DNA of 64,000 bases from Gammaproteobacteria bacterium UBA2675 (GCA_002354805.1 DEMH01000012.1:62001-126000), one strand, 5' to 3'. Counted from the stretch's first letter, positions 25,973-35,244 are shown. Numbers and translations: made by a program. The notes: a model not told the origin generated them from the sequence alone.

Positions 25973-27310
25973 GTGGATAAACAGCGATTCAATGACGGGT
26001 TGCTGCGTTTTTTGCAGCACTCGCCAAGTCCCTTTCATGCCGTCGAGACCATGCTGGCGGCATTGCAGGAAGCCGGGTTCGAACGCCTCAACGAGGAAGA
26101 CGCCTGGCAGTTGCAGCCAAATCGTGCCTATGTGCTGACCCGCAACGATTCGTCGATTATTGCCTTCGTGACGGGCGACGGCGATCCTGCTGAGTCAGGT
26201 GTCATGATGGCCGGTGCTCACACCGACAGCCCCTGTCTGAAAGTAAAACCTAATGCAGTGATGCGCAATGCCTCGGTTCTGCAGTTTGCAGTAGAGGTGT
26301 ACGGTGGTGTGCTTTTGGCACCCTGGTTTGACCGTGACCTGTCTCTGGCTGGCCGGGTTGAATTCAGACGCAGGGACGGCACACTGGACGCGGCAACATT
26401 GAACTGGCAACGACCGATAGCAACGGTTCCCAGCCTGGCCATCCATCTGGATCGCGAAGCAAATCAGAACCGCAGCATCAATCCGCAAAAAGAAATGCCA
26501 CCGGTTCTTGCGCTATCTGCTGGCGACGGCAAATCCATCAAGGATTTTGACTTTGACGCGTTTCTTGTTGATGCACTGGCTGAGCAGCAGGGCATCAACG
26601 ACGTAGACGCTGTGCTAGCACATGAGCTGTTCTTTTACGACACGCAGCCGCCTGCCCAGATTGGCCTGCACAATGAGTTTATCGCCTCCGCGCGACTGGA
26701 CAATCTGCTCAGCTGCTATGTCTGCCTGGATGCAATCATTGAAGCAAAAAAATCGGGCAATGGTTTTGCATTGATGGTCTGCAACGATCACGAAGAAGTT
26801 GGCAGTGCGTCAGCCTGCGGCGCGCAGGGTCCCTTCCTACGATCCGTGCTGGCAAGACTGTCCGCCCGCTTCAGTAACCGTGACGGCGAAGCCGCCGACA
26901 GTGCAGAAAGCATCGAACGCATGATTCGTCGCTCACTGTTCCTGTCTATAGACAACGCACACGGCCTGCACCCCAATTTCACAGAAAAACACGACGCCAA
27001 CCACGGTCCGGTTCTCAACCGGGGACCTGTGATCAAGATCAACGCCAACCAACGCTACGCCACCAACAGTCGCACGCAGGCCAGGTTCACGCAGTTGTGT
27101 GATGAGGTCGATGCGCCGGTGCAGCGCTTTGTTGTCCGCAGTGACATGGGCTGCGGCAGCACGATCGGGCCGATTACGGCGTCTGGTATTGGGGTAGAGA
27201 CGGTTGATGTGGGTGTGCCTACGTATGGGATGCACTCAATTCGGGAGCTGGCTGGCAGCGATGACGGCTGGCACCTCGCTCGAGCCCTGCGACGCTTCTT
27301 TACCGGCTGA
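25973..27310 (+). CDS. apeB: M18 family aminopeptidase
   Basis: 445 residues, aspartyl aminopeptidase-type dizinc peptidase, cytoplasmic and probably dodecameric. Metal and active-site motifs are AGAHTDSPCLKVKP, a DLSLAGRV segment, CNDHEEVGSASACG and a C-terminal TYGMHSIRE carrying the last metal histidine. The family removes N-terminal acidic residues. The GTG start abuts the FKBP stop. No ribosome site precedes it except GAGGTT within the upstream gene, consistent with translational coupling. Confidence 0.93.
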   Translation: MDKQRFNDGLLRFLQHSPSPFHAVETMLAALQEAGFERLNEEDAWQLQPNRAYVLTRNDSSIIAFVTGDGDPAESGVMMAGAHTDSPCLKVKPNAVMRNASVLQFAVEVYGGVLLAPWFDRDLSLAGRVEFRRRDGTLDAATLNWQRPIATVPSLAIHLDREANQNRSINPQKEMPPVLALSAGDGKSIKDFDFDAFLVDALAEQQGINDVDAVLAHELFFYDTQPPAQIGLHNEFIASARLDNLLSCYVCLDAIIEAKKSGNGFALMVCNDHEEVGSASACGAQGPFLRSVLARLSARFSNRDGEAADSAESIERMIRRSLFLSIDNAHGLHPNFTEKHDANHGPVLNRGPVIKINANQRYATNSRTQARFTQLCDEVDAPVQRFVVRSDMGCGSTIGPITASGIGVETVDVGVPTYGMHSIRELAGSDDGWHLARALRRFFTG

Positions 27311-27345
27311 CAATCGCGTCCGACCTCGATTCGCTTATCAACAGC

Positions 27346-27538
27346 GGGCCGGGAAGCGGGTGGCGGATCATGCCCGGCTCGCATCCTTTCACCGCACACC
27401 CGGCGGGGCGGAACTCGACCTCGCGGCGATGCCGCTCGGGACTCAGACAGTCCTCCCGCTGATCGGGTGTGCGGCAAAAGGATAAACGCGCCCTGATTGG
27501 GCATGATTCCGCCACCCGCTACCCGGCCCTTGTGCCAA
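27346..27538 (-). repeat. Large palindromic element, copy A
   Basis: Read on the minus strand from TTGGCACAAGGG (27538 down to 27527), this element of about 190 bases folds almost entirely on itself. The outer stem pairs 27346-27375 with 27499-27529, with one mismatch and one bulge. An inner 7-bp stem pairs 27383-27389 with 27477-27483, the next is a perfect 10-bp stem (27392-27401 with 27465-27474), and the apical hairpin is GCGGC/GCCGC at 27423-27435. Copy B at 27725 has the same plan with different stem sequences. No protein is supported. Confidence 0.85.
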
Positions 27539-27724
27539 ACGTCAGCTTCATCATCTCCGATCATGAAATCTCACAACCGCATGGCGCAGATCGGCTACGT
27601 CGTGGCTCCGGGCCAGATCTGCTGGCTCCGAAGTTGCGATACGATGTCTTACGTCAATTGATTAGGGCATTCTTGCGAATCGAAATACGTCGAATCAGTC
27701 GCTGCTTGTTTGCCATGGTCAATG
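27539..27724. other. Spacer between the two palindromic elements
   Basis: 186 bases between the 5' ends of two divergent elements. I see no supported gene, no clear sigma-70 promoter pair, no tRNA and no terminator. AT content is higher than in the elements. Confidence 0.5.
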
Positions 27725-27916
27725 TTGGCACAAGGGCAGGGAGGGGAGTATCAGCATCTCGCCCAATCAGGGCGCGCTTTATCCTTTTGCCTGGCGCCCG
27801 ATCAGCGGGTAGGACTGTTCGAGTCCCGAGCCCGCGCAGCGCGCGAGGTCGAGGCCCGCACCGCCGGGTGCCAGGTGAAAGGATGCGATCCGGGCGAGAT
27901 CTGATACTTCCCTCCC
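27725..27916 (+). repeat. Large palindromic element, copy B
   Basis: Plus-strand partner of copy A, again starting TTGGCACAAGGG. The outer stem pairs 27739-27764 with 27892-27916, with one G-T pair and one single-base bulge at the same position as in A. The 7-bp ATCCTTT/AAAGGAT stem is 27781-27787 with 27878-27884. The 10-bp stem is 27790-27799 with 27866-27875, including one G-T pair. The apical CGCGC/GCGCG hairpin is 27833-27845. Stem sequences differ from A but pairing is kept. It ends 54 bases before the mnmC stop. Confidence 0.85.
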
Positions 27917-27969
27917 GGACCGTAGCTCAATCAATACCAATGATTGAATGCAGCGCGTCAGTACAACGT

Positions 27970-29973
27970 TCAGTTACGGCGTTTGCGGAGGCGGCGGATG
28001 AAGCGGATGGGGTCGACGCAGTCGGCGGCGTCTGTGGGTAGTGGGCTGGGTTCGTTGCAGATTAGTGCCGCCAGGTGTTCCGCGGCCATCGGGCAGCTGA
28101 CCGTACCATGTGACCCATGACCGATGCTCATATAAAGACCCGGTAATCGCTGCTCCGGTACGTTTGCCTGCAGATGCCGCGTGCTGCCGTACTGCTCCTC
28201 GGGCAGAACCGGATCGGGCACCTGGCCGATCAGCGGCATGAAGTCCAGTGAGCTGCCACGAAATGCCACCCGGCCCGCGAGAGGTGAGTCCTTATAGAGA
28301 CCCAGCTCGCTGGTGATGACACCCAGTTTCTCCAGGTTCTCCTGATGTTCGGTTTCTGACAATTCGGCGGAGTCGCTGTTCTTGACATAACTGGCGCCAA
28401 CGCAGTGCACGCCGTCAGATGCGGGAGCAAGATAGCGCTCTGAGCAGACAACACTGTTCAGCTGGCTGCTGGTGCTGCTTGCCGGAATATGGCTGACCTG
28501 GCCCCTTAGTGGCTGAACTGGATACAGCCCGGTCTGTTGCAGTGCAGTGGCGGAATAGCTGTTGGCGATGACCACGCAGGCACTTTCGGCAATCAGATTG
28601 CTCTGTTCGTCATACAGTTGCCAGCGCTGCGTATTTTCTGAAAACTGCAGCACCGCTACTGAGGTATCCGTTTTGACGCTGATTAATGGATGGTCCATGC
28701 AGATCCGACAGCTGGCTGCCGGGTTGATCCAGCCGCCGCCAGGCAGCCAGGTTCCGCCCTCATCAAGCTCGACACCGCCAAGTTGTTGTGTCTGTGCAGC
28801 CGTCACGGTCTGAAGGATCTGAGGCGAATAGTGTTCGTAAGTGTCGCGGCTGCTGTCGGAGCCGCGTGTGTTACGGTAAGCGCTGTCGAGAGTCAGCACG
28901 CCGCAGGGATTCCATTGCACCGCGTTATTGCTGGCGATTGCCAGAGACTGATAGAAGCGCAGAGCATAGAGATAGCTGTGTGTATTAAATGCCCACAATT
29001 GATCCTGCTGCTTGTTGCGTCGCAGTTGCACAACGGCCTGCCGGTTGCCTGATGCGCCGCTGGCAGTTTGCAGTTCTTTTTCCAGCACGGTCACCCCGAT
29101 TCCACGCATGGCGAGCGCTCGGGCAGCGGTGGCACCGGCCAGTCCACTGCCAATCACGATTGCTGAAGCTGGGATGACTGGTCGGTTTATCTGATTGGCT
29201 TCAGCGCTGCCCGCCTGGCCTTGATACGCGGCAAACAGCATTTGCCGCTTGCGGCCGAAGCCGGGGCGTTTTTCAACATCAAAACCCAATTCCCGCAGAT
29301 AGCGCACAACGCGTCCGGTGACACTGTAGCTGCTGAGTGTTGATCCGGGACGGCACAGCTTGCCTATCGTGTCGAGCAGCGAGTCGCTCCACATTTCCGG
29401 ATTGCGAGCGGGGGTAAAACCGTCCAGGAACCAGGCATCGACACTGGCGGTCTGGTTGCTCTGCGCGTTAAGCGCTGTCAGTGCGTCACCGTAGTACAGG
29501 TCGAGTGTGATATCAGTCAGCGGAAGCCTGTGATACCCGGCAGTGTGATCGGGGTACAGTGGCAGCAATTTATCGCGCCACTCCGCCAGGTCGGGCCACT
29601 GTTGCAGAGCCTTTTCTAATGCGGACACAGTCAGAGGGTGTTTCTCGCAGCTGATATAGTGAAGGCGCAGATGCTGGCAGGCTGCCTGTTGCCAGAGTCG
29701 CCAGGTACACAGAAAGTTCAGGCCAGTGCCAAAGCCCAGCTCTGCGATGACAAATACTGCTTTTTGTCCGCTGCGCTGCAGCTCTGCATCCAGACGCTGC
29801 CAACGCTCGAGCAGGTCATTGGCCTGCAGGAATACATGATGGGTTTCGGCCAGTCCGCCCTCACGGGAAAAATAAACGTCAGCGTACTCAGGAGAGTAGG
29901 GAGCGCCATCTTCCTGCCACTGAAGCTGTGCGTTGGAGAGCGCGCTGTTATCGGTTGTGGACTGGTCAGACAT
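27970..29973 (-). CDS. mnmC: Bifunctional tRNA U34 methyltransferase/FAD oxidoreductase MnmC
   Basis: 667 residues with both domains: an N-terminal SAM methyltransferase (about 1-255; VFVIAELGFGTGLNFL is the SAM loop and DAWFLDGFTPARNPEMW the catalytic region) and a C-terminal FAD oxidase (from about 270, SAIVIGSGLAGATAARALA). MnmC completes mnm5(s2)U34 in tRNAs for Lys, Glu, Gln and Arg. Lys(TTT) and Arg(TCT) tRNA genes are in this window. Divergent from prfB; a run of small inverted repeats follows its 3' end. Confidence 0.96.
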   Translation of the reverse strand: MSDQSTTDNSALSNAQLQWQEDGAPYSPEYADVYFSREGGLAETHHVFLQANDLLERWQRLDAELQRSGQKAVFVIAELGFGTGLNFLCTWRLWQQAACQHLRLHYISCEKHPLTVSALEKALQQWPDLAEWRDKLLPLYPDHTAGYHRLPLTDITLDLYYGDALTALNAQSNQTASVDAWFLDGFTPARNPEMWSDSLLDTIGKLCRPGSTLSSYSVTGRVVRYLRELGFDVEKRPGFGRKRQMLFAAYQGQAGSAEANQINRPVIPASAIVIGSGLAGATAARALAMRGIGVTVLEKELQTASGASGNRQAVVQLRRNKQQDQLWAFNTHSYLYALRFYQSLAIASNNAVQWNPCGVLTLDSAYRNTRGSDSSRDTYEHYSPQILQTVTAAQTQQLGGVELDEGGTWLPGGGWINPAASCRICMDHPLISVKTDTSVAVLQFSENTQRWQLYDEQSNLIAESACVVIANSYSATALQQTGLYPVQPLRGQVSHIPASSTSSQLNSVVCSERYLAPASDGVHCVGASYVKNSDSAELSETEHQENLEKLGVITSELGLYKDSPLAGRVAFRGSSLDFMPLIGQVPDPVLPEEQYGSTRHLQANVPEQRLPGLYMSIGHGSHGTVSCPMAAEHLAALICNEPSPLPTDAADCVDPIRFIRRLRKRRN

Positions 29974-30157
29974 GGGCGGTCATGTGAGGATTTTCGTCGG
30001 GTGATTGCGGTAAAGGGGGCTATTGTACTGGAAACAGGCACGATTGGCCGACAATTAGGTTGACGCCGAAGTGTGTAAACAGTGGCTCAGTGGTGTAAAA
30101 TGCGCCTCTTTCCCAAGATACACGACCCGCACATACGTTTCAGCGACAGGATGGCCA

Positions 30158-31253
30158 ATGGAAATCAACCCCTTGCTTCAGAAAATCAAAGACTTCACCG
30201 AGCGGACCAATACGCTCAGGGGGTATCTTTGACTACGATACCAAGAAAGAACGCCTGACTGAGGTTGAGCTGGAGCTGGGTGAGTCCGCGGTCTGGGACA
30301 AGCCTGAATACGCGCAGGAGCTGGGGCGCGAGCGCTCTAATCTGGAACACGTTGTTGGCACAATTGACGCACTGTACACCGGTCTGTCTGACAACAAAGA
30401 ACTCTTGCAGCTGGCTCAGGAAGAGGGCGACCAGGACCTGTTTACTGAAGTTGGCAATGAGCTGGGTCGACTGGAAACAGAACTCAATGCGTTGGAATTC
30501 CGCCGCATGTTCTCTGGCAAGATGGATCCCAACAGTGCCTTCCTGGAAATTCAGGCTGGCTCTGGTGGTACCGAAGCTCAAGACTGGGCTGAGATGCTCA
30601 TGCGCATGTATATGCGCTGGGGTGAAGACAAAGGCTTTAACGTAGAAGTCATGGAAGTCTCCCCGGGTGAAGTGGCAGGTATCAAGGGCGCAACGCTGTT
30701 TTTTGGTGGTGAATACGCCTTCGGCTGGTTGCGTACGGAAACCGGCGTGCATCGCCTGGTGCGCAAATCCCCCTTTGACTCAGGTAACCGACGCCATACT
30801 TCCTTCTCCTCAGTGTTTGTGTCGCCGGAAATCGACGATGACATCGAGATTGATCTGGATATGTCGCAGGTCCGCGTCGATACCTACCGCTCCAGTGGTG
30901 CCGGTGGTCAGCACGTTAATACTACAGACTCAGCGATTCGACTGACGCATTTGCCGAGCGGCATCGTGGTGCAGTGTCAGAACCAGCGTTCGCAGCACAA
31001 GAACAAGGATCAGGCGATCAAACAATTGAAAGCCAAGCTGTATGAGATGGAAGAGCTGAAACGCCGTGAAGAGGCGCAGGCAGTAGAAGCCGAAAAAGCC
31101 GACATTGGCTGGGGCAGCCAGATCCGATCCTATGTTCTTGACCAGTCGCGTATCAAGGACCTGCGTACCAACGTGGAGAACACCAACACCGGTGCCGTTC
31201 TGGACGGTGACCTGGACCGCTTTATTGAAGCCAGCCTGAAAATGGGACTGTAA
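30158..31253 (+). CDS. prfB: Peptide chain release factor 2 (programmed +1 frameshift)
   Basis: RF2 ends translation at UGA and UAA. The reading frame starts at ATG 30158, meets an in-frame TGA at codon 25 (30230-30232) and continues in the +1 frame from 30231 to the stop at 31253, giving 364 residues in all. The C-terminal part has the peptidyl hydrolysis motif SSGAGGQHVN and the RF2 stop-codon region. lysS starts four bases after the stop, the usual prfB-lysS pair. An annotation without the frameshift would wrongly show a truncated gene. Confidence 0.96.
30218..30232 (+). promoter_or_regulatory. prfB frameshift site
   Basis: AGGGGG-TAT-CTT-TGA-C: a Shine-Dalgarno-like AGGGGG just upstream of the slippery CTT codon, followed by TGA and C. 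When RF2 is scarce the ribosome slips +1 and makes full-length RF2, an autoregulatory loop known from E. coli. Confidence 0.95.
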
Positions 31254-31257
31254 ACAG

Positions 31258-32778
31258 ATGAGTGATAGCAACGATCAAAACAATGCCGCCAGCCAGGCTC
31301 AGGCTGCCCAGGAAGAAAACAAACTGATTGCGCAGCGCCGTGACAAACTGCACGCGATTCAGCGCAGCCGCAATGCGTTTCCAAATACCTTCCGCCGCGA
31401 TGCACTGGCCGCCGACCTGCACCAGCAGTACGCCGAGAATACCCGCGAGGAGCTTGAATCACTGGCTCGCAAGGTCAAGGTTGCAGGCAGGCTGATTCGC
31501 CAGCGTGGACCTTTCCTGGTGATTCAGGACGCCAGTGATGCCATTCAGCTTTATGTCAATCACAAGGCCCTGCCGGCAGAAATGATGGCCGAAATCAAGG
31601 ATCTGGATCTGGGTGACATTGTTGGTGTAAGCGGTGAAATGTTTCGTACCGGCAAAGGTGAGCTGACAGTGAACGTTGAGTCGCTGCAGCTGCTGACCAA
31701 GGCGCTGCGCCCCCTGCCTGACAAGTGGAAGGGCCTGACGGATACCGAAGTGCGCTACCGCCAGCGTTACGTGGACCTGATTGCCAACGAAGAGTCGCGT
31801 CGCACATTTATGCTGCGCTCAAAGCTGATCAACAGCATGCGCAACTACTTTCAGAAGCACAACTTCATGGAAGTGGAAACTCCGATGATGCAGGTGATTC
31901 CTGGTGGCGCCACGGCCAAGCCCTTTGTCACCCATCACAATGCGCTGGATCAGACCATGTACCTGCGTATTGCGCCGGAGCTGTATCTGAAGCGACTGGT
32001 GGTTGGTGGTTTTGAGCGGGTTTTTGAGATCAACCGCAATTTCCGTAATGAAGGCCTGTCGACACGTCACAACCCAGAGTTCACGATGGTCGAGTTCTAT
32101 CAGGCCTATGCCGACTATAACGACCTGATGGATTTTACCGAAGACATGCTGCGTACCCTGGCTGTCGAAGTGCTGGGTACAACCGAAATCGAATATCAGG
32201 GCCTGAAGATCAATCTGGGCGAACCGTTTGTCCGTCTGCCTGTTAAAGATTCGATTCTGCAGCACTGCCATGGCGTCACGGCCGAGCAACTTGAGTCTCG
32301 TCCGGCTGCTGCCGAGCTGGCGAAGTCTTTCGGCATCAAAGTCGACGATGCTTGGGGTCTGGGCAGGATCATGATGGAAATATTCGACGAAAAAGTCGAA
32401 CATCATCTGCTGCAGCCGACCTTCATCACCGAATATCCGACGGAAGTGTCACCACTGGCCCGTCGCAATGATGACAACCCGGAAGTCACCGATCGTTTTG
32501 AACTGATCATCGGTGGCCGCGAGCTCGCCAATGGTTTCTCAGAGCTTAATGATGCCGAGGACCAGGCTGCCCGTTTCCGAGAGCAGGTAGAGCAGAAAGA
32601 TGCCGGTGATGACGAAGCCATGCACTACGATGCAGATTACATCACGGCTCTGGAATACGGGCTGCCGCCTACAGCAGGCGAGGGCATCGGTGTCGATCGT
32701 CTGGTCATGCTGTTTACCGACGCTCCATCCATTCGAGATGTGCTGCTGTTCCCTCACATGCGCCCCGCCAGGGATTGA
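31258..32778 (+). CDS. lysS: Lysyl-tRNA synthetase, class II
   Basis: 506 residues, class IIb LysRS: N-terminal OB-fold anticodon-binding domain (VAGRLIRQRGPFLVIQDAS), motif 2 region (FEINRNFRNEGLSTRHNPEF), and motif 3 (GEGIGVDRLVMLFTDA) near the C-terminus. It charges tRNA-Lys, of which a TTT gene is at 16.4 kb. It overlaps the start of ung by one base (TGATG). Confidence 0.97.
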   Translation: MSDSNDQNNAASQAQAAQEENKLIAQRRDKLHAIQRSRNAFPNTFRRDALAADLHQQYAENTREELESLARKVKVAGRLIRQRGPFLVIQDASDAIQLYVNHKALPAEMMAEIKDLDLGDIVGVSGEMFRTGKGELTVNVESLQLLTKALRPLPDKWKGLTDTEVRYRQRYVDLIANEESRRTFMLRSKLINSMRNYFQKHNFMEVETPMMQVIPGGATAKPFVTHHNALDQTMYLRIAPELYLKRLVVGGFERVFEINRNFRNEGLSTRHNPEFTMVEFYQAYADYNDLMDFTEDMLRTLAVEVLGTTEIEYQGLKINLGEPFVRLPVKDSILQHCHGVTAEQLESRPAAAELAKSFGIKVDDAWGLGRIMMEIFDEKVEHHLLQPTFITEYPTEVSPLARRNDDNPEVTDRFELIIGGRELANGFSELNDAEDQAARFREQVEQKDAGDDEAMHYDADYITALEYGLPPTAGEGIGVDRLVMLFTDAPSIRDVLLFPHMRPARD

Positions 32779-33476
32779 TGACTGGCATGGCTGAACAGAC
32801 TCGTGACATCCAACTGGAGCCCAGTTGGAAGGCCGAGCTGGCTGATGAGTTTGGTAAACCCTACATGCAATCCCTGCGGCAGTTTCTGCTGCAGGAAAAG
32901 CAGCAGGGGCAACAGATATTCCCACCTGGTAATCAGATTTTTAATGCGCTGAATACCACGCCGTTTGAAAAAGTCAGGGTGGTGATTCTTGGTCAGGATC
33001 CTTATCACGGACCGGGCCAGGCGCACGGCCTGTGTTTCTCGGTTCAGCAGGGTGTTGCGGTGCCACCGTCCCTGCAGAACATCTATAAAGAGCTGCATGC
33101 TGACCTGGGCCTGCCGGTGCCTTCCCACGGTAATCTCATGCAATGGGCACAGCAGGGTGTGCTGCTGCTTAATGCGGTTCTGACAGTGCGCGCCGGTCAG
33201 GCGAATTCGCATCAGGGCAAAGGCTGGGAGGGCTTCACGGATCGTATTGTTGAGCTATTGAATGAACGCCGTGAACATCTGGTCTTTATGCTTTGGGGCA
33301 GTTACGCGCAGCGCAAAGGTGCGATGATCGACAGAAAAAGACATTTGGTACTTACCTCGCCACACCCGTCGCCGCTGTCGGCGCATCGCGGCTTTCTGGG
33401 GAACCGACATTTCTCAAAAGCCAATCAGTACCTGCAACAGCAACAGTTGGCCAGTATCGACTGGCAGATTCGCTAA
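32778..33476 (+). CDS. ung: Uracil-DNA glycosylase
   Basis: Family 1 UDG of 232 residues excising uracil from DNA. The water-activating motif is GQDPYHGPGQAHGLCFSV, and the DNA-minor-groove loop is HPSPLSAHRGF with the catalytic histidine. It starts at the ATG overlapping the lysS stop; a further ATG at 32787 would give 229 residues. Probably part of a prfB-lysS-ung transcript. Confidence 0.96.
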   Translation: MTGMAEQTRDIQLEPSWKAELADEFGKPYMQSLRQFLLQEKQQGQQIFPPGNQIFNALNTTPFEKVRVVILGQDPYHGPGQAHGLCFSVQQGVAVPPSLQNIYKELHADLGLPVPSHGNLMQWAQQGVLLLNAVLTVRAGQANSHQGKGWEGFTDRIVELLNERREHLVFMLWGSYAQRKGAMIDRKRHLVLTSPHPSPLSAHRGFLGNRHFSKANQYLQQQQLASIDWQIR

Positions 33477-33494
33477 GCCAGTACGGAGATCTTT

Positions 33495-34667
33495 ATGTCA
33501 GAAGCAGTCACCAGCAATCACTGTATCGTCATCGGTGCCAGTCATGCCGGATCACAACTGGCCGTTCATCTGCGCAAAAGTGGCTGGACCGGAAAGATCA
33601 CATTGATCGGGGATGAACCGCAGCTGCCGTATCACCGTCCGCCGCTGTCCAAGGCAGTCATGTCTGGAGAAAAAAACGCAGAGCAGATTCTGTTGCGGCC
33701 CGAGCAGATGTATCAGGCGCAGAATATCGACCTGCGATTGAACACTCGAGTAGCGGCCATCCTGCCTCAGGAAAAGCGTGTACAACTGACAACGGGTGAA
33801 TCACTGGCTTTCGACAGACTGGCCCTGTGCACCGGCGCAAGACCCATTCATCTGCCCCTGGGAGATGCGCTGGATGGTGTCTGTTATCTGCGCACGCTGG
33901 CCGACGTTGAGGCGATTCGTGCCAGACTGGATCAGGTGACTGATATCGTAGTGATAGGTGCCGGCTATATCGGTCTGGAAGCGGCCGCAGTGCTGCGTAA
34001 ACTGGGTAAGCAGGTAACCGTGCTGGAGCGCGAGAGCCGTGTACTCAAGCGGGTGACAGGCGAGCAAATGTCGGACTTTTTTGCCCGGCTGCATGAGCAA
34101 CACGGCGTGCAGCTGCACTGCAATGCCGAAGTTGTAGCCATCAACGGGCGTGGCCAGGTCGATTCCGTCAGTTGTGCCGATGGTCGCACTATCAAGGCGC
34201 AGTTGGTTATTGTCGGTGTAGGTGTGGTGCCCGAGACGTCTCTGGCCGAGTCTGCCGGGCTGCGCATGGAAAATGGTATTTATGTTGATGAACATGCGCG
34301 TACCAGCGACCCTGATATTTTTGCTGCGGGCGATTGCACTTCGCATCCCAGTGAGTTGTATCAACGTCGTGTCCGGCTGGAGTCGGTGCAGAATGCCAAT
34401 GATCAGTCGCGCGTGGCCGCTGCCAATATCTGTGGCGGCGCTGAAGTGTATCACGTGACCCCATGGTTCTGGTCAGATCAGTATGATGTGAAGCTGCAGT
34501 CAGTGGGTCTGTGCCATGGCTATGATGAGGTGCAAACCGATGGCTCGCCGGAGACCGCAGTGGAAGCGGGGATGGTGGTCAGGTACTACAGAGAAGGCAA
34601 ACTGATTGCTGCGGACTGCATCAATCGCGCACGCGACTTTATGGCAATCAAAAAGGAAATGGTCTGA
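33495..34667 (+). CDS. FAD-dependent ferredoxin/rubredoxin reductase-like protein
   Basis: 390 residues, class similar to putidaredoxin reductase and BphA4. FAD-binding GASHAGSQLA is near residue 15, NAD-binding VIGAGYIGLEAAAVLRKLG near 150, and the second FAD motif DIFAAGDCT near 278. The C-terminal reductase domain starts around VTPWFWSDQYDVKLQ. The enzyme moves electrons from NAD(P)H to a small iron-sulfur protein; no Rieske oxygenase, P450 or ferredoxin gene is adjacent, so the partner is unknown. GGAG precedes the ATG. Confidence 0.88.
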   Translation: MSEAVTSNHCIVIGASHAGSQLAVHLRKSGWTGKITLIGDEPQLPYHRPPLSKAVMSGEKNAEQILLRPEQMYQAQNIDLRLNTRVAAILPQEKRVQLTTGESLAFDRLALCTGARPIHLPLGDALDGVCYLRTLADVEAIRARLDQVTDIVVIGAGYIGLEAAAVLRKLGKQVTVLERESRVLKRVTGEQMSDFFARLHEQHGVQLHCNAEVVAINGRGQVDSVSCADGRTIKAQLVIVGVGVVPETSLAESAGLRMENGIYVDEHARTSDPDIFAAGDCTSHPSELYQRRVRLESVQNANDQSRVAAANICGGAEVYHVTPWFWSDQYDVKLQSVGLCHGYDEVQTDGSPETAVEAGMVVRYYREGKLIAADCINRARDFMAIKKEMV

Positions 34668-34725
34668 AATCAGTGTTGCGCATTGTAGCGATGAGACAAT
34701 TCAGCCTTGATGCCGAACTGAGTCC

Positions 34726-35103
34726 TCAGGCCTCAACTGTTTGCTGGTCAGCGCCATCATAGATACAGCCACTGGTGCAGGTTTCGCGTATTTCCACACG
34801 CACCAGTTGTGGTAGCGTCGGGCGAAGTTTCTGCCAGATCCAGCGGGCAATATTTTCACTGGTCGGATTATCGAGACCAGCAATGTCGTTCAGATAATGA
34901 TGATCGAGTTGTTCCCAGACGGGTTTGAATGCCGACTTGATATCACCAAAGTCCATGACCCAGCCACTGCGTTCACCAACCGGACCGGCGACGACCAGTC
35001 TGACCTGAAATGAGTGTCCGTGCAGGCGCGCGCACTTGTGTCCCTCGGGGACATTGGGCAGCCGATGGGCAGCTTCGAAGTTGAACTCTTTATAGATTTC
35101 CAT
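34726..35103 (-). CDS. queD: 6-carboxytetrahydropterin synthase QueD
   Basis: 125 residues. QueD converts dihydroneopterin triphosphate to 6-carboxytetrahydropterin, the step before QueE. Zinc ligands His13 (EAAHRLP), His28 and His30 (LHGHSF) and catalytic Cys24 are present, and the late DHHYLND and ETCTSGC segments are typical. The ATG at 35103 is chosen because MEIYKEFNFEAAHRLP matches family starts; a TTG at 35145 is possible. It lies next to tRNA-Asp, a queuosine substrate, and is separate from queE/queC. Confidence 0.94.
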   Translation of the reverse strand: MEIYKEFNFEAAHRLPNVPEGHKCARLHGHSFQVRLVVAGPVGERSGWVMDFGDIKSAFKPVWEQLDHHYLNDIAGLDNPTSENIARWIWQKLRPTLPQLVRVEIRETCTSGCIYDGADQQTVEA

Positions 35104-35197
35104 GGGTCGGGTATGGCCGATTGGCGTAAAATTTTCGAGGGCCAAAATGGTACCGTTAACCGCCCGGAATTGATAGACAGAAAATCTTAAATTTTAT

Positions 35198-35225
35198 TTG
35201 ACATGCCAGCTCAAGTCGGTAAAAT
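35198..35225 (+). promoter_or_regulatory. Promoter of the tRNA-Val/tRNA-Asp unit
   Basis: Consensus TTGACA (35198-35203) and TAAAAT (35220-35225) with 16 bases between them, 19 bases upstream of tRNA-Val. A GCGCG discriminator follows, as at the tRNA-Lys promoter. Confidence 0.7.
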
Positions 35226-35244
35226 GCGCGTCACTCAACACAGC

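Noticed and set aside
27204..27904. Protein-coding genes in the gap between the M18 peptidase and mnmC
   Set aside because: Open frames here are Arg/Pro/Ser-rich, overlap palindromes on both strands, have no ribosome site and no recognisable domain.
27346..27916. Integron attC sites
   Set aside because: The elements are palindromic with bulges, like attC, but at about 190 bases they are longer than usual attC sites and lack the GTTRRRY/RYYYAAC core boxes; no integrase or cassette gene is nearby.
30405..31253. Short, independent peptide chain release factor gene
   Set aside because: This is the 3' part of prfB, which is made whole by the frameshift at 30230.
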